A stretch of 64,000 nucleotides of DNA from Actinacidiphila cocklensis (lineage in GTDB: Bacteria; Actinomycetota; Actinomycetes; Streptomycetales; Streptomycetaceae), in NCBI RefSeq assembly GCF_907177275.1, contig NZ_CAJSLV010000068.1, positions 17,518 to 81,517 on the forward strand, given 5' to 3'. Under the pieces are notes generated by a model. That model saw only the letters and a list, made by a program, of their open reading frames with translations. It was not told where the DNA came from and did no database searches. A program made the position numbers and the translations under genes. Below, piece after piece: positions 1-8,208 of the stretch; the stretch's first letter is position 1; each line of letters starts with the position of its first letter.

Positions 1-483
1 CACACCCCCTCGCGCCGCAAGGCCGCCGCCTTCACCGCGCTCGCCCACCGCAGCGCCGGCTCCCCCGCCACCCACCCCATCGGCCACGCCCTCTTCTCCT
101 TCGAGGGCGGCCAGGCCGTGGCCACCGAACTGCTGGCCACCGGTATCACCGCACTGATCTGCGGCAGCGACGTCCTCGCCCTCGGCGCCATCCGCGCCGC
201 CCGACGGCAAGGACTCACCGTCCCCCACGACCTGTCCGTCGTCGGCTACGACGACTCCGCCTTCATGAACTACACCGACCCACCCCTGACCACCCTGCGC
301 CAACCCATCGAAGCCATGTCCCGCGCCGCCGTCACCCTCCTCGCCAACCAGATCAACGGCACCAACCCCACCCCCAAAGAACTCCTCCACGAACCCGAAC
401 TCGTCGTCCGCCACTCCACCGCACCCCGTCACCCGTCCGCCCTCGGCTCCTCCCCCAACCTGCGCGCGGTGCGGGCAGAGTGA
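1..483 (+). CDS. LacI-family regulator, C-terminal part (5' end outside window)
   Basis: The frame is open from the first base of the window and ends at TGA 481-483, giving about 160 residues of the periplasmic-binding-protein-like effector domain. Diagnostic LacI segments are ICGSDVLALGAIRAAR, LSVVGYDDSAF and PPLTTLRQP near the C terminus. The DNA-binding domain lies upstream and is not visible. It would sense a sugar or derivative and repress a nearby catabolic operon. It converges on the GH59 gene, only about 40 bases away. The target and ligand cannot be inferred. Confidence 0.9.
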   Translation, partial: HTPSRRKAAAFTALAHRSAGSPATHPIGHALFSFEGGQAVATELLATGITALICGSDVLALGAIRAARRQGLTVPHDLSVVGYDDSAFMNYTDPPLTTLRQPIEAMSRAAVTLLANQINGTNPTPKELLHEPELVVRHSTAPRHPSALGSSPNLRAVRAE

Positions 484-525
484 GGGCGAGCCGAGGGCGG
501 ATTCACCGCGGCGGCCTGATCCGTG

Positions 526-3309
526 TCAGCCGGAGCAGGTCAGGGTGGGCGTGGCCCAGTCCCCGTGGTCGTAGGCGTTGCCGTCCCCGGCGTCGCCGAC
601 GACGAGGTCGAGCATCTGGACGCCCGTCAGGTCCGCGCTGATCTGCTGGGCCGGGTCGTTGCCCCTGATCGTGCTGCTGGCGGCGAGCTTCTTGCCGTCG
701 CCGAGCACGGTGAAGGTCATCGAGCCGCCACCGCCGGCGTCGGCGTCGTTGCCGACCGTCGAGGTGAACTTCGAGCAGTTGCCGCCGAGGTAGATCGTGA
801 CGTCACTGATCGAGTTCGTGCCCAGGCCCTTGGGGTAGACCGTGCCGTTGATGGTGAGCGGCCCGCCGTCGCCGGCGTTCGTACCGCCGACCGACAGGTC
901 GCGCTCGACCGGTCCCCAGCCGTTGGTCGACGTCACGAAGTCCAGGTCGCTGACGGCGTTGACGCCGGACGGCGGCGGCGGGTTGACCACCGATACCTGG
1001 GCGTCCTGGCGCAGCCACTGCGCCACGCCCTGCTGGGCGAAGGTGGCCGTGGCGGTGATGCCGACCGTGGACGGCTTGTCGGTCGGTGCGGTCAGCTCCC
1101 AGGTGGCCACCACGCTGTGGCCGGGCTGGACCTCGCCGAACACCTGCGGCTGGCTGTCGAAGGTGAACCCGGGTGCGGTGAGGCTGACGTTGACGCCCTC
1201 CGCGGGCTTGGCGCCCCGCGGGACCGACACCGTGGTGGTGACCGTCACGGGCCTGCCGCGCTCGACGCTGGCCGGCGAGGCGGCGACGGCAAGGCCGGCC
1301 GAGGGCTGCCGGTCGCGGGTCGCCTGGAAGGACAGGTTGTCGAACTGGTCGGTGGCGTAGTGGGTCATGCCCAGGCCGCCGAGACCCGCGGAGTAGCTCG
1401 CGTCGTTGACCGTGCCGACGTCCTTGCCGTCGACCGAGGCGGTGATCGCCGTGCCGCTGAAGGACAGCGCCAGGCGGTGCCACTTGCCGGTGCCCAGCGC
1501 CGCGGTGGCCGAGCGGGTCAGCACGGTGCGGTGCCCGTTCGCGTCGCTCTTGAAGATCGTCCAGGCGCCGGTGTCGCTGATCTGGAAGAAGTAGCCCTGC
1601 TGGTGGGACTGCGGGCGGTTCTGGGTGCCGGCCCGCCCGATCAGCTCGACCGCGCCGGGCTTGGCCAGCTCCACGTCGGTCTGCAGCCGGTAGTCCTTCC
1701 ACGTGGTGTCGCCGACCAGGGTGAAGGCGTCGGAGTCGTCCTGCCATTCGATGGGCTTGACCGCGGCCATCTGCTGCAGGCACTGGCCATCGCGGCCGGC
1801 CGCGCACTTCTGGACCTCGAAGGAGCCCTGCATGTCGGACAGGTAGCGCGCCTCGGTGCCGCTGACATCGTTGTCAAAGTTGTCGGTGTAAGGCAGCGCG
1901 AGCGCGTGTGCGGCCGGCGGGGTGGCGGTGCCCTTGCCCTGTCCTGTGGTGGTGGTCAGGGTGTAGACCCAGCCGGGCTCGGTGGTCAGCGAGTACGAGC
2001 CGTCGACCGGCGTGATGTCCTGCTGCCGGACCAGGTTCGTGGCCGCGCCGGGGCTGTTGACCTGGGTGGCCCACACGTGCACGGCGCCGGTGGACAGGCC
2101 GCCGGTGACGTGCAGGTTGACCGTCTGCGCGGTCTGCGCCGTGGTGGTCTCCACGATCGTGGAGTAGTCCTTGCCGTTCGGCGACTTCAGGCTGACGTAG
2201 GTGCCGTTGGACTCGCTGCCGCCGAGGTAGCCGGACGCGGAGTCGATGAACTTCCAGCCGGGCTCGGTGAACTGCGTGACCTGGGCGGTGGCCCAGGTGC
2301 TGGTGCCGATGGTGTAGTTGCCCGACCAGGGGGAGCCCGCGGTCGCCAGGCCCACCGTGCTGTAGGGCAGGTTGGGGTAGATCGCGGCGATCAGCGGCCA
2401 GTTGAAGTAGCTGGTCATCTTCGCGTCGATGTAGCCGCGGGTGATCGCCCTGATCAGCGCGGGCGCACCGGTGTTCATGTCCTGCGATCCGTTCTCGCTG
2501 TCCCACAGCGGCTTGCCGTTGTCCTTGGCCGCCTGGGTGCTGGAGCAGGTGTTCGCGTTGCCGCCGTCACCGCCCTCGCACGAGTAGTGCGTCCCGATGA
2601 TGGACACGGCGTCGTTGAACGCCTTGTCCTTGGCCATGTCGTCGGCCACGCCCCAGCCCGAGTCGTCGGCCACCAGCTGCACACCGGAGTAGCCCGCCTT
2701 GTCCAGGGCCGCGCGCAGCTGGACGAACCAGCCGGCGTCGTGGCCGCGCTCGTTCCAGCCGCCGAGGTAGCTGATCGGCAGGCCGTGCTGCTTGGCGCAG
2801 CCGAGCCAGGAGATCAGGTAGTTGATGGTGTCGGTCGACCAGAAGCCGCCGTCGATCCAGCCCGGTGCCGCCCAGGCCAGGCCGTACAGGCCGATCTTCG
2901 GGTTGCGGGCCTTGGCCTGCTCGGCGAGCCAGAACTCGTAGCCCGCGTTGCAGTTGACCGTGCCGCGGGCGTGCTCGATCGACGGCTCCGAGCCGTCGGT
3001 GGAGTTCGCGTCGCCACCGATCTCGATCTTCAGCAGCTGCAGGTTCGCGCCGTAGCCCGGCTTGAACAGGTAGTCGAGGATCTGCGACTGCTGGGCCGCC
3101 GGATAGTCGGTCAGCAGGCGGGAGTTGCCGCCACCGCCGCTGATCGCCCCGATCCCGTCGAACGTACGCCCGCCCTGCGCCCCGTCCACCGTCACCGAGG
3201 TGTCGGGGGCCGCGTGGGCGGCCGAGGTGCTCATCGTGAGCAGCGCGGCCAGGAGGGCAACTACCCACAGCGGAGCGAGTCTTCGCGCGTGGGTCATTAC
3301 GTGGAGCAT
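526..3309 (-). CDS. Secreted GH59 galactosylceramidase-like glycosidase with NEW3 and NPCBM modules
   Basis: Exported retaining glycosidase related to galactocerebrosidase; family knowledge suggests release of beta-galactosyl residues. After an N-terminal signal peptide the GH59 signature FDGIGAISGGGG and DYLFKPGYGANLQLLK follow. The likely acid/base is Glu of GGWNERG (about residue 187 counted from this start) and the likely nucleophile Glu of WDSENGS (about 272). A laminin-G-like segment follows (about 470-660), then a NEW3 domain and a C-terminal NPCBM domain with NGWGPVERD and KGLGTNS, a carbohydrate-binding module. I chose ATG 3309 because GAAGGG lies 9 bases upstream; TTG 3318 is possible but has poor spacing. 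The divergent neighbour is the MerR-PP2C gene. The substrate in a soil bacterium is probably a plant or microbial galactoside, which is inference. Confidence 0.88.
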   Translation of the reverse strand: MLHVMTHARRLAPLWVVALLAALLTMSTSAAHAAPDTSVTVDGAQGGRTFDGIGAISGGGGNSRLLTDYPAAQQSQILDYLFKPGYGANLQLLKIEIGGDANSTDGSEPSIEHARGTVNCNAGYEFWLAEQAKARNPKIGLYGLAWAAPGWIDGGFWSTDTINYLISWLGCAKQHGLPISYLGGWNERGHDAGWFVQLRAALDKAGYSGVQLVADDSGWGVADDMAKDKAFNDAVSIIGTHYSCEGGDGGNANTCSSTQAAKDNGKPLWDSENGSQDMNTGAPALIRAITRGYIDAKMTSYFNWPLIAAIYPNLPYSTVGLATAGSPWSGNYTIGTSTWATAQVTQFTEPGWKFIDSASGYLGGSESNGTYVSLKSPNGKDYSTIVETTTAQTAQTVNLHVTGGLSTGAVHVWATQVNSPGAATNLVRQQDITPVDGSYSLTTEPGWVYTLTTTTGQGKGTATPPAAHALALPYTDNFDNDVSGTEARYLSDMQGSFEVQKCAAGRDGQCLQQMAAVKPIEWQDDSDAFTLVGDTTWKDYRLQTDVELAKPGAVELIGRAGTQNRPQSHQQGYFFQISDTGAWTIFKSDANGHRTVLTRSATAALGTGKWHRLALSFSGTAITASVDGKDVGTVNDASYSAGLGGLGMTHYATDQFDNLSFQATRDRQPSAGLAVAASPASVERGRPVTVTTTVSVPRGAKPAEGVNVSLTAPGFTFDSQPQVFGEVQPGHSVVATWELTAPTDKPSTVGITATATFAQQGVAQWLRQDAQVSVVNPPPPSGVNAVSDLDFVTSTNGWGPVERDLSVGGTNAGDGGPLTINGTVYPKGLGTNSISDVTIYLGGNCSKFTSTVGNDADAGGGGSMTFTVLGDGKKLAASSTIRGNDPAQQISADLTGVQMLDLVVGDAGDGNAYDHGDWATPTLTCSG

Positions 3310-3664
3310 GGTTGCCAACCCTTCATGAAGGAGGTTGGCGCACAGTGTTGTTTTCTGTTTGTCCTTGCGTCAATGATACTCACAAGAAAACTCAAAATGT
3401 CACGTGTCGTCGGCTGGAGCGGCAGTTGGGGACGGCCGCCACCGGTGCGCCCACGACCGCGCCCACCACACCGCCACGACCTCGCCGACCTCCTGCCCGC
3501 CCTCGGACAAGCCCACCTGGGGCTACGGCCACTGAGCCGCCGACCGACCCCCGCGCCGCGGCCCCGGTTCCGACCGGGGCCGCGGCGCGCGTGCTTGACC
3601 TTCACCTTGGGGGAAGCGGCAGCCTTGTCCGCACCGGTCACGGCGGCCGGGGCGAGGAGGAGCC
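3310..3664. promoter_or_regulatory. Divergent intergenic region with AT-rich promoter segment and possible gene remnant
   Basis: About 350 bases between the GH59 and MerR-PP2C genes. Positions 3345-3400 are unusually AT-rich and hold the probable GH59 promoter on the minus strand; TTGACG (3368-3373 in reverse orientation) is a candidate -35, but the -10 is unclear. Bases 3420-3535 read on the plus strand as a proline/threonine-rich stretch ending in SDKPTWGYGH and a stop, which resembles the tail of a secreted Streptomyces protein. No start or complete frame supports a gene, so it may be a remnant. A strong hairpin follows at 3552-3589. Confidence 0.4.
3552..3589 (+). terminator. Perfect GC-rich hairpin
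   Basis: A 17-base arm (3552-3568) and its exact complement (3573-3589) enclose the loop TCCG. There is no T-run, as is common in actinomycetes. It sits upstream of the MerR-PP2C ribosome binding site, so it may terminate whatever transcript led to the PTWGYGH remnant or insulate the two divergent genes. Confidence 0.6.
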
Positions 3665-4789
3665 GTGCGGCAACTGCTGACGATCGGGGCGTTCGCGCGG
3701 GCCGCGCGGCTGTCGCCGAAGGCGCTGCGGCACTACGACGAGCTGGGCCTGCTGCAACCGGCCCTGGTGGACGGCGAGTCGGGCTACCGCTACTACGATC
3801 CCGAGCAGTTGGAGCAGGCCCGGCTGATCGCCTGGCTGCGGCGCCTGGGCATGCCGCTGGCGCGCGTACGGCGGGTCTGCGGCCTGCCGGCGGCAGCCGC
3901 CGCCGAGGAGATCAGCGACTACTGGCGGCAGGTGCAGGCGGAGACCGCGGCACGCGGGCAGTTGGCCACCTTCCTCGTCGACTACCTGACGGGCAGCGGC
4001 AGTCCGGTGGGCGCGGCTCCCGCCGTGCTCGGCATCCGCTACGCCGCACGGTCGGAGTCGGGGCTGCTGCGCACCAGCAACGAGGACACCGCGTACGCCG
4101 GCCCCCGGCTGCTCGCGGTGGCCGACGGGGTCCGCGGTGCGGCCGGCGACCGCGCGAGCGCGGCGGCCGTGGCCGCGCTCCGGCCGCTGGAGACCCTGGC
4201 GGTGCCGGCAGGCGACCTGCTGGGCGCTCTCGCCGACGCCGTCGACACCGCGGACCGCACGATCGCGGAGATCGCCGCCTCGACGGCCGCCGGTGCGGCG
4301 GCCACCACGCTGACCGCGCTGCTGTGGTCGGGTTCGCAGCTCGCACTGGTGCACATCGGCGACACCAGGGCGTATCTCGTACGCGGCGGTGAGCTGTTCC
4401 GGATCACCCATGACCACACCTATGTGCAAAGGCTCGTCGACGAGGGCCGGCTGACCGCGGACGAGGCCGCCTCCCATCCGCAGCGGGCGCTGCTGGTACG
4501 GGCGTTGAGCGGGACCGGCGCGGCCAGGCCCGATCTGTCGCTGCACGCGGCCGCGGCCGGCGACCGCTACCTGCTGTGCTCCGACGGCCTGTCCACGGTC
4601 GTCCCCGACGGTGTGCTGCGCGAGCTGCTGGCGGGTGCCGACGGTCCGCGGCAGGCGCTCGACGCGCTGCTCGCGCGGGCGTACGCCGCCGGTGCGCCCG
4701 ACAACGTCGCCTGCGTGGTCGCGGAGGTGGTCGCCCTGGAGGCGCCGGCCGGTCCTGGCGCCGGCCACGTCGGCGGCAACGGGCGGTGA
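3665..4789 (+). CDS. MerR-type regulator fused to PP2C-like Ser/Thr phosphatase
   Basis: Predicted cytoplasmic protein of 374 residues. Residues 1-75 form a MerR winged helix-turn-helix (LTIGAFARAARLSPKALRHY, GYRYYDPEQLEQAR). Residues 120-365 form a PP2C/PPM phosphatase core with metal-ligand motifs RTSNED (139-141), VADG (154), HIGDTRAY (Asp233), CSDG (Asp307) and PDN (346-347). The usual DGxGG after the second motif is altered to DGVRG, so activity is likely but not certain. GTG 3665 is preceded by GGAGGAG. The stop overlaps the start of the MFS gene (GTGA), so the two are translationally coupled. A plausible role is a regulator whose DNA-binding arm responds to dephosphorylation or to the transporter's substrate; this is inference. 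Confidence 0.85.
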   Translation: MRQLLTIGAFARAARLSPKALRHYDELGLLQPALVDGESGYRYYDPEQLEQARLIAWLRRLGMPLARVRRVCGLPAAAAAEEISDYWRQVQAETAARGQLATFLVDYLTGSGSPVGAAPAVLGIRYAARSESGLLRTSNEDTAYAGPRLLAVADGVRGAAGDRASAAAVAALRPLETLAVPAGDLLGALADAVDTADRTIAEIAASTAAGAAATTLTALLWSGSQLALVHIGDTRAYLVRGGELFRITHDHTYVQRLVDEGRLTADEAASHPQRALLVRALSGTGAARPDLSLHAAAAGDRYLLCSDGLSTVVPDGVLRELLAGADGPRQALDALLARAYAAGAPDNVACVVAEVVALEAPAGPGAGHVGGNGR

Positions 4790-6114
4790 GCGCGGTGGGG
4801 TTCAGGTTCCGCGGCACGTACACCGTCGACCGGCGCCCGCTGGCCGTGCCGGCCTTCCGGCGGCTGTGGGTGGCGTCCGTGGTCGGCGCGGTGGGCGGTT
4901 CGTTCAGCGTGGTCGCCGTCCCGACGCAGCTGTTCACGGTGACCGGGTCGTCGGCGGTCGTCGGCCTGTCCGCCGCGGTGTCGCTGGTCGCACTGGTCGT
5001 GGCGGCGCTGTGGGCGGGCGCCGCGGCGGACGCGCGGGATCGGCGTACGGTGCTGCTGGTCGCCCACTGCGGGCTGGCGCTGACGTACGCGGGGCTGTGG
5101 ACCCAGGCGGCCCTCGGCGGGCGCTCGGTTCCCGTGCTGCTGGTGCTGGTGGCCTGCCAGGGGCTGGCCTTCGGCGCCATCATGACGACGATGGGCGCCG
5201 CGGTGCCGCGCCTCGTCCCCGCCGAGATGCTGCCCGCGGCCGTCAGCCTCGGCTCGCTGGTCCGCTACGCCGGGTCGATCCTGGGTCCCGTCCTGGCCGG
5301 CGTCCTGATCCCGGTGACCGGGCTCGGCATGCTGTACCTCTTCGACGCCGTCGCGCTGCTGGCGGTGCTGTGGGCCGTCGTCAGGCTGCCGCCGCTGCCG
5401 CCCCGGGCGGCGGCGCGCTCCCGCCAGGCCGGCTCCGTCCTGGGCCGGCTGCTGGGCGGCTTCCGCCACCTGGCGGCCAGCCGGCTGCTCATGGCGGTGC
5501 TGGCGGTGGACCTCGCGGCGATGGTCCTCGGCATGCCGGTCGCCCTCTTCCCCGAGCTGGCCCAGCGCGCCTATGGCCGGGCGGAGGGCGGCGGTCCGGC
5601 CCTCGGCCTGCTCTACGCGGCCTACCCGGCCGGGGTCTTCGCGGTCGGCCTGCTGTCGGGCACCTTCACCCGCGCCCGGCGCCACGGCGCGCTGCTGGCG
5701 GCGGCCGCGGCCGCGTGGGGTGCCTGCGTCGTCCTGCTCGGCCTCGCCCCCGTCCTGTGGCTCGCGCTGGCGGCCCTCGCGCTCGGCGGCGCGGTGAACT
5801 TCGTCCTGAGCACGTTCCGCAACGCCCTCACCCAGTCCCTCACCGACGACGCCCTGCGAGGTCGCGTCCAGGGGTCGCTCACCGTCGTCACGATCGGCGG
5901 GCCGCAGATCGGCAACCTGCTGCACGGCGCGGCCGGTTCGGCCTTCGGCGCGCGGCCGGCGATCTGCGCCGGCGGGCTGCTGACGGTGCTGGCCGTGGCG
6001 GTGATCGTGCGGGCGGTGCCCGAGCTGGGGCGCTACGCGGCGCCGGCCGGCACCGGACGGACACACGCGGTGGGCCGGACGCCGGGAGCGGGCGTCAGCC
6101 GCCGGGTGCCCTGA
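4786..6114 (+). CDS. MFS transporter, EntS-like (MFS_3)
   Basis: A membrane protein of 442 residues with about 12 hydrophobic helices and the MFS loop DARDRR after helix 2. It resembles the enterobactin/macrolide-type exporters of the MFS_3 family. GTG 4786 overlaps the TGA of the preceding phosphatase gene, so it is expressed with it. Its 3' end overlaps the end of the convergent VOC gene by 20 bases. Export of a small molecule is the family expectation; the substrate is unknown. Confidence 0.85.
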   Translation: MSAVGFRFRGTYTVDRRPLAVPAFRRLWVASVVGAVGGSFSVVAVPTQLFTVTGSSAVVGLSAAVSLVALVVAALWAGAAADARDRRTVLLVAHCGLALTYAGLWTQAALGGRSVPVLLVLVACQGLAFGAIMTTMGAAVPRLVPAEMLPAAVSLGSLVRYAGSILGPVLAGVLIPVTGLGMLYLFDAVALLAVLWAVVRLPPLPPRAAARSRQAGSVLGRLLGGFRHLAASRLLMAVLAVDLAAMVLGMPVALFPELAQRAYGRAEGGGPALGLLYAAYPAGVFAVGLLSGTFTRARRHGALLAAAAAAWGACVVLLGLAPVLWLALAALALGGAVNFVLSTFRNALTQSLTDDALRGRVQGSLTVVTIGGPQIGNLLHGAAGSAFGARPAICAGGLLTVLAVAVIVRAVPELGRYAAPAGTGRTHAVGRTPGAGVSRRVP

Positions 6115-6478
6115 CGATGCAGAAGGGGTGCCCGGCCGGGTCGGTGAGGACGCGGAACCTCGCGTCGTCCGGCTGGGGTTCGGGCTTGCCCGCGCCCAGC
6201 GCCAGCAGCCGGGCCTCGGCCTCGTCGAGGTCGACGTCGACCGTGAAGTCCAGGTGCGACTGCTGGGGCACCGTCTGGCCCGGCCACTGCGGCGCCCGGT
6301 AGCCGTCGACCCGCTGGAAGCCGATGAACAGGCCGTCCCCGCTGGTGAGCCCGGCGAATCCGGCGTCGCTCTTCGGATGCGGTTCGAGGCCGGTCGCCTG
6401 CTGGTAGAAGGCGGCGAGCGCCGGCGGGTCGGGGCAGTCGAGGGTGATCGCGCTCAACGTCATCAACGGGTGCTGCAC
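6095..6478 (-). CDS. VOC-family (glyoxalase-like) protein
   Basis: A 127-residue protein with the beta-alpha-beta-beta-beta vicinal-oxygen-chelate fold pattern: MTLSAITLDCPDPPALAAFY at the start, LDFTVDVDLDEAEARL in the middle and FRVLTDPAGHPFCIV at the end. The last segment matches the C-terminal strand of bleomycin-resistance/glyoxalase-type proteins. The GTG start at 6478 has GGAGG five bases upstream; ATG 6463 lacks a ribosome binding site. Its tail overlaps the MFS gene on the other strand. Reaction unknown. Confidence 0.8.
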   Translation of the reverse strand: MQHPLMTLSAITLDCPDPPALAAFYQQATGLEPHPKSDAGFAGLTSGDGLFIGFQRVDGYRAPQWPGQTVPQQSHLDFTVDVDLDEAEARLLALGAGKPEPQPDDARFRVLTDPAGHPFCIVRAPGG

Positions 6479-6520
6479 GGCGCCTCCGGGCGGGTCGGCG
6501 GACTTCTCCCGCCGCCCACC

Positions 6521-6560
6521 TTACGAGGCCGCCGCCCGCCCTACGAGGCCGCCGCCCGCC
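6521..6560. repeat. 20-bp tandem duplication between VOC and FAD genes
   Basis: Two adjacent 20-base copies, 6521-6540 and 6541-6560, differ only in the first base and share the core TACGAGGCCGCCGCCC. The repeat lies upstream of the VOC start and downstream of the FAD oxidoreductase stop. It probably arose by replication slippage. It is too short and has no spacers, so it is not a CRISPR. Confidence 0.8.
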
Positions 6561-6574
6561 GCCGCGGGCGGAGG

Positions 6575-7909
6575 TCACGCCCGGCGGCGGGTGGCACGTA
6601 CCGCGACCCGGGGCGTCAGCAGCGCCTCGGGGCGGCGGTTGAGCGAGAGCACCGCGAAGAACGCCTCGCACGCCACCGGGTCGGTGTTGGCGGCGACCAG
6701 CACCCGTGCCAGGTAGTCCTGCTGCAGCCGGCCGAACCTGCCGGGCTTCGGCCCGTCGGTGCCCGGATAGCGGGCGTCCTCACCCGTGGCGATCAGCCAG
6801 GCCGCCTTGACGCAGCGCGCGACGGCCCGCTGCGTCTCGCGCGCCCGCGCGGCGATCTCGGCGGGCTCGCGCCCCGCGGCCTGTTCCGCGATGGCCTGGG
6901 CCTGGAGCGCCGCGACCGTCATGCCGTGCCCGTAGACGGGGTTGAAGCGGCACAGCGCGTCCCCGGTCACCACCAGGCCGCGCGGCCAGCGCTTGGCGCG
7001 CTCGAAGTGCGTCCACTCGTTCGCCGTCGCCCGGAAGGCGACCGCGTCCGTCAGCGGCTCCGCGCCGTCGAGCGCGGCGGACAGCTCGGGCGAGCGCAGC
7101 GACGAGGCGAAGGCGAGCCAGGCGCCCTCCTCGACCGGCGGTTGGTGCTCGCCCTGCCCGATCAGCGTGACCAGCCACCTGTCGCCGTCGATCGGCACGA
7201 TCACCCCGCCGCGCGGCACCTCGGGATTGCCCTGCAGGTACATCGCCCGCCAGGGGCCGCCGGCGACCGGGCGCCGGTAGTAGCGGGAGGAGTAGCCCAG
7301 ATGGGCGTCGACGCGCTCCGGGGCGGGCACCGGGTAGCCGAGCCGCAGCAGCCATTCGGCGGTGCGGGAGCTGCGGCCGGTGGCGACCACCACCAGGGAC
7401 GCCGGCAGTGTGGACTCCCGCCCGCCGCCGCGTTCGCGCAGGCGTACGCCGCTGACCGCCGTGTCGCCCGGCGCCGGGAGGAGGCCGGTCGCCTCCTGGC
7501 GGCTCATCAGGGTGACCGCCGACCGGTCGACGATCCTGCGCCGCAGCGTCGACTCCAGCACCTCGCGCGAGACGGACAGGTAGCGCGCGCCCGGCACGCC
7601 CGCGAACCAGCCCGCGGGCGAGAGCCAGCGCATCTGCGAGGGGGCGTCGATGACGGCCGCCCCGGCCGCTTCGAGGTCCGCGCCGACCCCGGGCACCAGC
7701 TCTTCCAGGGCCTGCAGGCCGCGCGACCAGAGGATGTGCACATGCCTCGACTGCGGTACGCCGGCCCGGAATTCCGCCGGCCCGTCGGTGACCGCGTCCC
7801 GTTCGACGACCGTGACCTGCTCGAACCGCCGGGCCAGCGCGTGGGCCGCAAGCAACCCGGACACCCCGGCCCCCACCACGACCGCATGGCCCGTCTCGTC
7901 GACCGCCAT
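6575..7909 (-). CDS. FAD-dependent oxidoreductase/monooxygenase
   Basis: A 444-residue flavoprotein. The N-terminal dinucleotide-binding motif is VVVGAGVSGLLAAHALARR with the acidic end of strand 2 at VVERD. A second FAD motif is GLVVTGDALCRFNPVYGHGM, typical of class A flavin monooxygenases and halogenase/geranylgeranyl-reductase relatives; the canonical GDAAH is GDALC here. ATG 7909 follows GGAGGAGGGGG at a good distance; longer upstream readings lack a site. It is transcribed alone toward the VOC gene, about 97 bases from it. Substrate unknown. Confidence 0.82.
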   Translation of the reverse strand: MAVDETGHAVVVGAGVSGLLAAHALARRFEQVTVVERDAVTDGPAEFRAGVPQSRHVHILWSRGLQALEELVPGVGADLEAAGAAVIDAPSQMRWLSPAGWFAGVPGARYLSVSREVLESTLRRRIVDRSAVTLMSRQEATGLLPAPGDTAVSGVRLRERGGGRESTLPASLVVVATGRSSRTAEWLLRLGYPVPAPERVDAHLGYSSRYYRRPVAGGPWRAMYLQGNPEVPRGGVIVPIDGDRWLVTLIGQGEHQPPVEEGAWLAFASSLRSPELSAALDGAEPLTDAVAFRATANEWTHFERAKRWPRGLVVTGDALCRFNPVYGHGMTVAALQAQAIAEQAAGREPAEIAARARETQRAVARCVKAAWLIATGEDARYPGTDGPKPGRFGRLQQDYLARVLVAANTDPVACEAFFAVLSLNRRPEALLTPRVAVRATRRRA

Positions 7910-8092
7910 CGCGTACCCCCTCCTCCGATGACTGCACTCCGTATCATCCCGCATACGATGAGTGAGTGACAGGGCGCGTATATCAGGCGTTGTCGGCATC
8001 AACTCCGCGCGCCGTCGCGACTTTCCGCCACCGGGCGCACGGGCCGGTACGCCGGCGCGATCCGCACGCCATCGGCGCGGCGCCGGACGGCG

Positions 8093-8127
8093 CCGAGGGC
8101 GGGCACGGGGTACGTGCCCGCCCTCGG
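8093..8127 (-). terminator. Strong hairpin downstream of the metallophosphoesterase remnant
   Basis: A perfect 15-base stem (8093-8107 with 8113-8127) and a 5-base loop. It lies about 80 bases past the stop of the minus-strand metallophosphoesterase remnant and before the promoter of the FAD gene. The rest of the 7910-8208 gap contains a short CGTAT/ATACG inverted repeat near 7943-7960, possibly part of the FAD gene promoter, and a hexanucleotide repeat. Confidence 0.7.
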
Positions 8128-8171
8128 TCCTGCCGCGGCGTCAGGCGGCGGTCGCTGTGGCGGCGGTGGCG

Positions 8172-8207
8172 GTCGCAGTCGCGGTCGCAGTCGCAGTCGC
8201 AGTCGCA
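8172..8207. repeat. Hexanucleotide GTCGCA microsatellite
   Basis: Six tandem units of GTCGCA (the second is GTCGCG) run directly up to the stop codon of the metallophosphoesterase remnant. Long valine/alanine-rich reading frames across it are repeat artefacts. Such arrays are slippage-prone. Confidence 0.85.
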
Positions 8208-8208
8208 G

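Noticed and set aside
3297..3318. TTG 3318 or ATG 3297 as start of the GH59 gene
   Set aside because: TTG 3318 is placed directly against the purine-rich site and ATG 3297 has none; ATG 3309 has GAAGGG at nine bases.
523..4392. 1289-codon open frame on the plus strand
   Set aside because: It is the shadow of the GH59 gene and its neighbour; the product is low-complexity Arg/Gly/Val/Ala-rich without any domain, while the minus strand has clear GH59 motifs.
6521..6560. Possible CRISPR-like repeat
   Set aside because: Only two directly adjacent 20-base copies without spacers; ordinary tandem duplication.
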